Below are positions 40,801-52,800 of a stretch of 64,000 nucleotides of DNA, one piece after another. How positions within the stretch are numbered: position 1 is the stretch's first letter; each line of letters starts with the position of its first letter. The translations under genes were made by a program, and so were the position numbers. This DNA is from Heliopora coerulea (taxonomy: Eukaryota > Cnidaria > Anthozoa > Scleralcyonacea > Helioporidae). The DNA lies in assembly GCA_030142905.1 (NCBI GenBank), contig JASJOG010000278.1, forward strand, positions 62,001 through 126,000. The letters are read 5' to 3'. Below the pieces are notes generated by a model. That model was not told the DNA's origin and did not search any database. It saw only the letters and a list, made by a program, of their open reading frames with translations.

Positions 40801-43800
40801 AGACTGTCATGAGTTTATTACATACGCCAGGATGACAATCGCAACGCGCTAAATCGCACGTGTAAACGGCCCGTAAGACTTGTATTATTTTACTTTGGCA
40901 AACGGCAGACGATTTTACTCGTCAAATGGAGAGCTACCACCAGGAAAGAATGTATTAAAAATAGAATTTTCACTGGCTATTAAACGTTTAATCTCTGAAG
41001 AACTCAGTGCGGGAACTAAACGTCAGACTCAATAAATTTCTAACCCCCTTTAATACTCAAGCGGGACCTGCTGGGGAAAATGCAACTCTTGGGGCCTGGG
41101 ACTGGAAATCAAACCAGCGAGCCTGCGAATTTAGTGCAGTGTTCAGCCAACTGAGCTATTCATGCTGTTGACGAGCGTTCCAAAACGACTCCTGTATTTA
41201 AAATGAAGTGATCTTTTTTTTCTCTCCCTTAAATTGGCCTCTTTAGCGTTAAGAATTGCAGACTTTTTCAAGGTATGGTTGTTTCAACCGGCTTACTTGT
41301 TTGCATTCTCCCCAGTTTTCCTCAGCATTGCCCTTTTCACGGAGATAAATACTCCAGTCTTACTGCGAAAAATACTCACTTTTGTCGCAAGACAAGCCAA
41401 AAGTCTTGGGATTTCTACACAATTCACACGCTGTTCCCGTAAAACTGCTGTTGCAGACACATGTCCCATTGCCACTTATATCATCCACGCACTGGGAAGC
41501 AATAAGAACGTTAATAGAAGAGAAGAACTATACTGCAAAAGGGCATTACGTTCGTACAATTGACTCAGTGGCAGAAATAAAAAAACTGTACGGCACTTCA
41601 ACATTGAGTGTGTAAAAAAAGTAATTGTAATGGGATGAATACAATGATATACAGTATTTTGCAGTTCTACAATGTAACATAAATGCCTCACTGTTGTGTA
41701 CGAATGAATACTGTGGTGTTAAGCAATTGTTTGGAAGATGTTCGTAGATTTTGTGGTGTTTCTTAAGCCTGTGTCGACTTGTGTATGTCGTAAGTCATCT
41801 GAAAAATAACATCTTGTGAACTCAAAATTCGAGTTAGAGCAAGACAAAACTGAGACTGTTTAATGTTTCCACTTTATTGCATAGTCATCTATCAGTTCCA
41901 TTCTGTCTGATGATGACTTCGCAATGAAGTCGAAATATTAGAGTCTCAGTTTTGTCCTGCTCTATCTCGAACTTTGAGTTCACACGATGCTATTTTTCGG
42001 AATCTGTTTTGTATTACATTTCTTCAAGTTGTCGGCCGGTTGTGGTTTATAAGTCATGTAATTTGCATATTTTGACATCGTGAATATCCTGAATAAAGCA
42101 GAATGTCATGCTTCCTTTCTTGAAAGCTCGCTCAACAAACTGAAAAACCAGATGGACGATCTTTTTCACAACAGACACTTCAAAGATCGGATCAGTTACA
42201 GACACAACGTATTTACAAGCAAAAACAAAACCAAGTTTTCTTACTCTTCCATTCCCGAAACAAGGATTGCCAACAGGACCTGGACAAGTGGCACAATTTG
42301 GTCCATAAAATCCAGGACAGCAACGTTTTGTCTGAGAAATAATTTAAATAGATGTGAACAGTTCATCTAACTTATTTAAAATTAACCCTCAAGTTTTTAT
42401 AAGTTATCGGAAGTTGGTAAGCGGGCCGCATCGCAGGGATAACATCGGCATTTTTTGCTGGCTGGATTGGTGTTGTGGTGTTTTTCTCTGCCTTTAGCTT
42501 TATAATTTTACTCGTCAAATGGGGAGACATCCCTTTGGGAAGACTTAACGTTTAGACGTCTGAATTCCCGCGTTGTTGAATGAAGGGGAGAACGGGCCAT
42601 TTGTTTGCTCCATGCATCGTGAATAAAAACAAACAAAAAGATGAAAAGGGAAAGACACAGGTTAACACAATCTTTATCGTCGGTGTAGTTACATTGCACT
42701 TAAAAAGATTTTTGGGGGAGGATTTCACTTCACATAAATTCCATCCACACACAAGAAAGCACCAGTTAATACCTCGTCATGACAATAAAGGAAGATTAAA
42801 TAACTTTCTTTGGCCAGATTCCGCACACTTTAAAACAGGAGAGATAATCAGTTCTCATTTTTTATTGGTTTTTTACCAAATCCTTGGATAGTTTTTGATG
42901 TAATCAAAAATTTACAAACCACGAACGAGAGCTGGAAAATGGAGCTTCGGGGTCCCTGGTAGGGTACGACAACCGTAAAAGTTCACTGGATAAGTTAAAT
43001 ACTTTGTCATACTGAACACCATTGATTACTCCTTGCAGATTCAATCCAATCCAATCCAATTCAATTCTATTCAGTCCACTTCAATTTTATTTGTTAGAAT
43101 TTAGTTGGCGTTGCTGATGCGTCAAGGGAAGATTTCTGATTATGAACTTACCACGGGAATACACTTAGTCCTGCATCCAGGGAACTTAATAGATCCAACA
43201 ACAAAATTGATAATGGAAATGCAATTCTCTTTTTGTCCCTAGTAAGAAAGTGCAACACGTGTGCTAAACAAGATACATTTAACAAAAAAAACTGCTTAAA
43301 AGTTTACGCCAAAGAAACGCCTGAAACGAACGTATGCAAATACAAAAAAAAAGAAAGAAAAGGAAAAGAATGAACGTTGCAACCATATAAAGAGCCAATC
43401 AAATTAAATTTAGGATCTCTAGAGGCATGATTACCTGTTTCCTAGAAAAAGTTTCCAAAATATAAAAGTTTCAAATAAATACGGGACAAGAACCATAGAT
43501 AATGAATGGATAAATAGCCATTGATAATTTTGATGAAGGCAAAGGTTTGGAAAGGTCGAAGGGTTCAGAAATGGTTTATTTTGTCACGTTTTGGACAAAA
43601 AGGTAAATTATGTCACCACTGGAAAGAAGTTTGAAAAAATGAAAGCTTGTAGAAATTACTCTGGAAGGAAGATTGGAAAAAGGCAAATGAAAGACAAAGA
43701 GGAGAGGGAAAGAAACGAAAAGGAACGTGGAGTGAATAAACTAAGGTATGATAGGTCAATACATAATTACTATTTTACTTTAAGTTACCATACACCAAAT

Positions 43801-46800
43801 TATCTAATTTTGCCAAGTATATGATTAAGGTAGTCCTCAAAAGATATTGTAAGGATATTAATATTAAATTGGTATTTACATCGTCTAAGGTTGGCCGCTT
43901 GTTCAATGTGAAGGATCTTGTCCCTAAATAACTAAGATCGCGAGTGGTTTATAAATTTACTTGTGCCGGATGTAACTCCGTGAATGTTGGTGAAACCCAT
44001 GTCGACATTTTTCCACTCGTGTGTATGAACATCTATCGAGGAGTGACAAAAATTCACGTGTTTAAACATTTGAAAGACTTAGAATCTGGCAGGAGTCTTG
44101 CCAATGAAAACTGTTATTCGATCTTGGACACAGGCAACAATATTCACCAATTGAAATTAAAAGAGCCCTACATATTGAGTGGGGAAAAGCCCAATTTAAA
44201 TAAACAGCTCTTTCACACTAATCTAACACTCCTGTTTTAATCTGATTTCTTTTGTTATTCATACCTGTACGTTAGTCAAATTACTCTTAGTTTTTATATT
44301 CCTCTATTATTCTTTATATTTATGCATATTCATGCATTACCATATAAAATAAAGCTTAGTACACTTCCAGTTTTAACTGATGATGGACTATGTTGTCCGA
44401 AACATGTGTTTTAAAACCGTCGTAGTTTTTATTAAAATTTTTAGATAATTAGTAGTTTGAACTTACCGTGGAGATTGATGCGACAGGACAGTTATCATTA
44501 ATAAAACGTCTTGAGCACGAGTTACATGGCGACTATAAATTATAATGGAAAATTACACCATTGCTACGGAAACTCTCAACAGTTTACATAAGATCGGGCA
44601 AAAATCCAGACTTCATGATACCTTATAATACCAAATCCCATACATTTTAATTTCAAAGAAATATTAAGAACACTCACGTAAACAAAGTTCGTAGAGTTTA
44701 CGTCACACCTCCTTGGATGAATGGGTTTGACAAACGTTGGAATGAGAAGAGCATTTGATAAGTGAAGGACGCCATTAGAAGCAGGAATATTGGTTCGGAC
44801 AAGTTTTGCCACATCTGCCAGAATCACAGCACCCTTGGAGAAAAAGTTTTCAATAAGCAAATTGTGCAATAAAATTGTACCATGTAGTGACGGGTTTCTC
44901 AAAAACATACATTATTTCGATATTGATGTTCTTGTTGTTGAAGAGGTTAATTTTGCCGCGGTTCTTTCTTACGCGTTCTGAAGTTGTTCCTGTCAATACG
45001 TCTCTTACTGTAGTTCTTGTTGTTATTGCTAATGTTGTTGTTCTCGTTCTCGTTGTTGTCATTGTCACTGTTACTCTTGTTATTGTTGTGGTTGTTGTTC
45101 TACTAGTTATTGTCACTGTTGCCCTTGTTATTGTTGTTTTTGTTGTTCTAATAGTTATTGTCACTGTTGCCCTTGTTATTGTTGTTGTTGTTCTACTAGT
45201 TATTGTCACTGTTGCCCTTGTTATTGTTGTTTTTGTTGTTCTAATAGTTATTGTCACTGTTGCCCTTGTTATTGTTGTGGTTGTTGTTCTTTATTGTCAC
45301 TGTTGCCCTTGTTATTGTTGTTGTTGTTCTACTAGTTATTGTCACTGTTGCCCTTGTTATTGTTGTTTTTGTTCTACTAGTTATTGTCACTGTTGCCCTT
45401 GTTACTGTTGTTGTTTTTGTTCTACTAGTTATTGTCACTGTTGCCCTTGTTATTGTTGTTGTTGTTGTTGTTGTTCTACTAGTTATTGTCACTGTTGCCC
45501 TTGTTATTGTTGTTTTTGTTGTTCTAATAGTTATTGTCACTGTTGCCCTTGTTATTGTTGTTGTTGTTCTACTAGTTATTGTCACTGTTGCCCTTGTTAT
45601 TGTTGTTTTTGTTGTTCTAATAGTTATTGTCACTGTTGCCCTTGTTATTGTTGTGGTTGTTGCTCTACTAGTTATTGTCACTGTTGCCCTTGTTATTGTT
45701 GTTGTTGTTGTTATACTAGTTATTGTCACTGTTGCCCTTGTTATTGTTGTTGTTGTTGTTCTACTAGTTATTGTCACTGTTGCCCTTGTTATTGTTGTTG
45801 TTGTTCTACCAGTTATTGTCACTGTTGCTCTTGTTGGTCATGGTATTGTAGCCGCTGGGAAGCGTTAGATTATTACATAAACTGAAAATTATCGGGAATG
45901 ACTTACTTGGTCCTTCACGGATACACCCACAAGAGCTGGTGCACGAGATTGGATAGTACGTTTGTAGATCATTTCAGTAATACCAATCTAAATATTACCA
46001 AAACTTGTATTTCAGTCCACACTAACTTATACACGAAGGTAATCAAGAGCAAATCTTCACATACGTGGCCATGCAACCCCTACCTCCACGTAAAAACGCG
46101 GCCAAAAATAGAGTTTTGGTCGAAGTTCGTTGAAGTTGATTGTTGATGTTTGTTAAGTCTTAAGAAAGACTGTTGTTAAGAGGTAATTGACGTCGAAACT
46201 GTCCAAAGATCAGTCATTTTGCAATGTAAAGTGATTAGTGCAGTCTGGTTAGCAAATTTGTCCCACCAGTTTCATTATTGGCGTGTGGTGACGAACGGTT
46301 CTAACCTCTTCCTTTATTCAGATCGATGTGGTTACTTCCGTGTAATTGTTTACACGTTTGTATGGGTTCGTTTTCTTCGCTGATATAAATAACAATGGTT
46401 ATCGCTGAGTTACATGAAAAATTGCACTTCCAAAGAATGACGATTACATAGCAATTTCTTACATGTCTAATTTAGATACCTTTTTATCGAAGATGTGATG
46501 TCGCAAAATGGCCAGAAGTTTTACCCTACCCTATTTAAAACGAAACAAATTAGATGAAGCAAAAGTTAGCAAAAAAGCGGAAAAACGATGACTTACAACC
46601 GACTTATCTAACAATCATCCTGTTGGACCTCAATAATTATTTGCGGAAGGGAGGATGAATATTGTTGAATAATCAATAATATTCACTGAGGCTAAGACGA
46701 ATAATTGTTTTATTATAACTCCAAGTGATTATTTGAAAGAAAGCAGTGAACGAGCGCTTTTAAAATCTCCTGATTAAAATCTCCTCTTTGTAATATTTGC

Positions 46801-49800
46801 AAAGGTGGCCGCCAGGTTGCTTCTAAGCCATTGTTATATTCACCTGTTGGTGAGTATAAAAGTATTTACTTTCACATAAAATAAGACAGTACATAAAGTA
46901 GGAGACACCTGTCAATTGTGAATCCGGAGACAGATAATGAACTTAGCATTAAAGAGTGAAATCTCACAGGGCAAGGTAGCTCGGAATGAAAACAGAGTAG
47001 GAAAGGTAAATGGGTTGAAATAAAAGAGACAATGTGCTAAAGAAACGGCATCGATGCGAAGCCTGTTAGTTGAAAATATGGAGGCGAAGCGACATATGCG
47101 AGAAAATGAAGTGAACTGAAGGAAGGTTACGTTAGTCACCTGTGAAGTCTTCAAGAATTCGGCAGTACTAGCGTTCAGAGCCTTGAAAGCATCGTTCACG
47201 GGAGTAACAAAAGTGATCCCTTGCATAGAGGACGTTTCCAGCTCACTCTTCAGGCCGGCAATCTAAATGAGCAAAAAAATATGTTCGTCAGTCTGTTTTC
47301 CTGTTCTCTGTGCGTCTGTGTATAGCTATCAGCATCTCTGTCTGGGTCCACTTGTTTTTCTGTCTGTCAGTCGGTGTTCGTCTGTTTGTCAGTCTCTCTG
47401 TCTTCGTCTGTCCGTTAACCTGCATCGCATATCGTCTATACGCAGGGTTTAGACGGTCTGCAGCGCAGGCTACCGTCCGTCCTTCTGTGTCTGTACGTCC
47501 GTGTGTGGGTGCCTGTCCATCCACCCGCCTCAATCGTATCCCTCACTATCTCTCTCTCCCTCGCTTTCTCCCGAAGTTGCATTTTCGTATCATAATTCTA
47601 CGTATGATTTATTTTAGTTCTTTTCTTACCTGGTCTAGAATTGTAATCTGTGTTTCAATTGTAGTTATGAATTTACATTCAGTCTTTCAGTATATTAATT
47701 TTCATTTCATTACATGAATACTATGTCACTGCCCACCACTGACCTGAACGTATTCTCGTAATGTTTGTAGCTCAGGTTTTTGATTGATGATCTGCCACAG
47801 CGTCAGCTAAGAGGAATAAACAGTGATAAAAATTTCGCCTATGAAGGGCAGCAAGTATTTTTAATGCAGTAAAAATAAAGTATTCTTACCGAAGATGTAC
47901 TACGAGTGTTTGTTATGTTTAGTGTCCACGCTGGACGGTCAAGAACGTGAATAACTCCATTTGACGCGACTATATCTGTCGTGATTATCTTGGCGATAGG
48001 TTGTCCACGTAGTTGGTAGAAAAAATTGCTCTGGATATGTCAAAAAAAAGTTACACGTAAACAAATGCACATATCACAGATTGAACCACAAAACAAACGA
48101 AGATCATCTGGATGAATGAAGGTGAAATGACTAGTGAACGAAATAAAAACACGGAAAGGATGCGACAATGAAGAAAAAGAATAAAAACAAGAAAGAAACA
48201 AACGGACACACCCAGGCATATTGACTCAGAGAAACTATGAAGCAAAACTTAATCTTTGACGACATCTTCAGTTAGATTTTTATTGATTTATCTGTTTATT
48301 TACTTATTTACTTATTTATTCATTACTTTTTAATTATTTTTATACAAACTCTAACAACAGATCAACAGTAAGAAAAATAAATAGAACGAAAGGAAGCAGG
48401 GAAGCAAGAAAGAAAGAAAGAAAGAAAGAATGAAAGAAGGAAGGAAGAGGGAAAAGAAGAGGGAAAGGAAGAGAGAAAGAAAAGAAGAGGGAAAGAAAGA
48501 ATGAAAGAGGAGAAGGAAGCCAGGAAGGAAGAAAAAAAAGCGCGCAATAAATGACAATACTCACATTCTTGCTAACAATTGCTTCTACTCCGTTTAAAGT
48601 CGTCAAATTTCCGTTTTTTGTCAATTCATTTGTGCTCAGATAACCCGACACAGTGTGAAGAAGTACCAAACGTGACGCTAATTCGGTATTCTTGAAAACT
48701 ATCGAACGCTAAAGTAAAAATTAAGTTCAAGTGAGCGTTATATGAAGCTTTGAGCATATCACTTATTCTACGATGTCATCACACAATTTAGAGTTTAATC
48801 CGTCTCTAAGAAAAAATATAGTGGTCACATTTAAGGATCATATGTTATCAAGGGTATATGATGGTAGGTTATATCTGTCATGAAGCCCTTCCCAGAAACA
48901 AGGGCACCAAATCAATGATATACTCGAGTATTACGAGTTAATACAAAACAACATAAATGAGACGTAGTTTTTACCGCAGGCATGGCATGGTGTTTCAACG
49001 ACTAGGTTTCTTCCAAGAGTGCCAAGACGAAGGAGAGGGGGGCTGAATCGTACGTGGCCCGGACTTAAGCAACGCAATAGCCAGTATGTAAGGAGCGAAG
49101 GGGGCACAATCATTTCTGTCCCGATCCTACCTTGGTTCACGGCAGCTCCGGTGGAACCTCTTAATGTTGCACCTTAATACTGATCATTTCAGTATTGATC
49201 ATTTCGGTATTGATATCAGTAGTGCTAAATTCCTTAAGTCTGATCATTTAATACTGACTCATCCTGGCATGATAATGTTGCTTTTGATCGACGTACATGT
49301 GATGACAACTAACTGACCTGTGCAACAGTGAAGTTTGTTTTCACGCCATCGTCTGTTGGAATAAATACAGTGAACGGCCCTTCGCCAGTAAAGGGACGAG
49401 TTAAGGACGTGTGACGAGTTATCAAACTTTTAATAAGCGTGAACTTGCTTTTGTACGGTCCATCACGGTTCAAGTCATCGATTCTCTATAAAATATTCAA
49501 TGTAGGTTAGTGGATTTGTGGCACCTTTAATGATAAACAAGAGGTGTAATTAATAGTAGGGTAAAAATAAAAAACCTAGGTTGGGATGAAGTGGTTATCC
49601 TGTGCTAAATGAAAACAAACAATTAACCAGAGCTGAAGCAGACCGGGGGACCAGATATTAAAAGGCAAAAAGGTAAAAGGTTAATAACTGCTGTGACAGG
49701 TCTCAAAGAATTCCAACGTTTCGAGCAAAGGATCTTCGTCAGAGAACGAAACGAAGGGCCAATGCTTGAAACGTTGGAATTCTTTGAGATCAGTCACGGC

Positions 49801-52800
49801 AGTTATCAACCTTTTAACTTTTTACTTTATTTTATTTTTTCCTTATTATTATTATTTTTACCTTATTTATCACTGTCTACGCACTATTCTACTTTTATTC
49901 AAAAGGCGATCAGCTAAATCCAGGATTAGCGAAAATTTCACGAAAAACCTTCCGATCATGCCGCTGGGGAAAGTTGGAATTTTCTTTACCAGATTTCTGG
50001 TGTATACGAAAAGGACTTAGGCTGTAAAATCTGAACTAAATTTTTCAGCCCAAATAAACAAAACCAAAACAACAGATTAATTGGTAATCCTAGACCAGCG
50101 CTAATCATGCTTCCAACAACAGGCGCTTGGATGGTAAAGGGTCAATGGCTGTCGATCAAAGTTTCAGAGATCGGTTCTTCGAAGAACGATCATTGTTAAT
50201 GCCAGGATTACGGCTAGATCTCTGATTAATTCTATTAGTTATGGCTGACTATTGAGTTTAATCCTCTTATGACAAAACAGTTATAAAATGTTTTTCCCCT
50301 CCCACAAGTTTTTTTTTATGCACAAATCAACAATTAGCTTGATCCCTTGTATAGCTGGGCCAAACACATATTCAGTCATAAATGACGTCCTGAAGGCTTC
50401 GTTAGTTTTAGAGATATAGCATGTAGATTCCTACACTCCAGGGCTGGAAATAAATCCTAGTCTTAATTGAATAAAAAAGACGAAATGGTCCAAGAAGTGT
50501 TCCCAACCATTTTTGTCCGTTCTTCTCGATTCCTAATGCTGTTTTATAAGATTTCTCGTTATCATTAACAAGCCCACAATACCTGTAAAACGTTTCCATA
50601 GCATATCGTCCCATTCCCCACAAAACCATCTTTACAACGGCATCTTGTTCAAAAAATGAAACCAGAATTAGGTTCACGAATACTTCGACATCTTATTTTT
50701 ATGGTTTGCACATATCGCATAATACAATTTAATTCTATTTTATTTTTAAAATAAAGTAAAAATAAAATTGATTTTACTTTAATTTTATTTTTAATGTAAT
50801 AAAACAATAAAATAAAGACAAAATTGATTTCTCATTTACTTTTATTTTTAATAAAATCGATTTTTATCTTAATCTAATGTCGAGGGGAGCATGTAGCTGT
50901 ATTGAACTTGAACAAATAAAAATTTGTTAATTTTTTTGGCTGCTACATTTACAACGAATCATATAGACACTACAATTTGGATCATCATAAATTCAACCCC
51001 AAGAACAGCAGGAAGAACTGAACTTACGACTTTTGAAGAGGTCTAACCATGTAGCAATCAGCATTTACATCCAGGCAACTCGTATTGGAACAAAGATCAA
51101 TCATGGAGCAGCCTTTGTTTTTGTCATAATTATGGTAGCCTGGCTGACAGGAACAATTGGACTGGAACAAAAATAAAAAGGACTTAGGATTCTACTATAT
51201 AGAAGCTATTAGAGAAGTAAAAAGTACTTGTTTGCGCTTAACGCCAAGTAACCTGGCGTACAACACCGTCAGTCCCTCAACAAAGTTTTGTAAATATATA
51301 CCAAAACGGAATAATAGGAAAACTAAACAGGGCAAAACGCTCTACCCAAGATTCCATGACCCCACAAACAGCCTGGCTCCACTGCTGGGACTCTTACCTC
51401 AGCAGGGATTGGGATCCTCTTAGAAACCTGGGAAGCTCGGTTACTGGTGAAATGAATTTCTCAAACTTATAAATTATTGATGAGTTATCGCCAATCCATG
51501 AACGCACATTCGTGCATTTTGATACCCAGTGAAAACCTGTGGGAAAATCACAAGCAATCTGGATCCCATTTCTTAATTTATATACGGTCATTGCTGTTTC
51601 AAGCTCCCCACTCTATTAAACCCCCTTCTCTCATAAGCTCCCCTTTGAGAACTTCAAGTTTTTATTAACCTCCCCTCTCTCTGTTAAGCTGCACCCCTCC
51701 CCCAACAAATGCACAAAATAGACAGCAACTTAAGGCTGGTTACAGTCACTCTACATTCTTGACCTGCACTATTTTAGCCAAGACCAACTTGCCTGACTTC
51801 ACTGTGTATAAACAAAGATGTTGACCTTTCTGTTTCAGAAGAAGACAGTACAATGGGGGACATTTCTGAGCTAGAAATTGATTTGTATTGTGAAGAACAT
51901 GACTCTGAAGTATAAGCACATCTATGAGGTTCAATTGGCTTGTCTTGTCTCTCAACAAGGGTTCACTAAGAGGCTTGTTGTCATTTGACTTTATTATAAA
52001 GGAATATGGTAGTTTCCATTTTTGGACCCAAAACTGCACTGTACTTTAATCTAGTTATTGCTTTATGACTTAGTAGGGCTAACACTTCAGCAGAAACACA
52101 TTTTTTATGAGCCTGAATTTGTTTCATCTTCAAGATTGCACATGGCAAATACATGCCAGCTGTACATGCATCACTATTTATTAAAGCTGGCTGGACTTGC
52201 TGGCTAAATTGTGTCTCCATCTTTGACTCTCAGTGAGTATTAAATAAGCCCCCCTCCTCTCTCTCTTAAACCTCCCATCTAGAATGCCTAAAAATAAAAT
52301 GAATAAGCCTCCTGAGGCCTTAAAAGAGCATTTATGGTATTCAAATCAATGAAACAAACATGCCATAAACCATTGGGAATATTTGTTTGAGAAGTCAGTT
52401 CAAACACTTGCTTATCATATGTCATATGGGGACTACAAACACTAATGAGAAAAAAAAAATGACAAACTTCAGTACTATGCCCCAAGGTTTTCATTATTTT
52501 CTTGTGATTGAAACCCCTGATGAAACATTTAGTCACTACTACTTGACACCATCCTATATGTGTCCCACAAGCATACCATAACCATACTATAAACCTACTA
52601 TAAAACTACATATGTCACAAAAAACACAACTTGCAGTCCTAGTGAAGTCTAATGCCCCTTATTAGCACACATGTCCATACCTTTCCAGGAGCTTGGTAGT
52701 TGCAACGAGTGTTATTTGGGCAATTTCCATAATTGTACTGACAGGGATCAATGGCTAAATCAAATACATAACAACTCTTGTAAGACATACACACCTATTA

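Noticed and set aside
43591..43824. Lys/Arg-rich frame upstream of Penelope-like relic B
   Set aside because: Low-complexity; does not resemble the expected reverse transcriptase region and is not in the element's frame.
44875..45885. 336-residue plus-strand frame rich in CYCC and VVIVTVAL repeats
   Set aside because: Minisatellite translation inside a receptor intron; no conserved domain and three equivalent frames.
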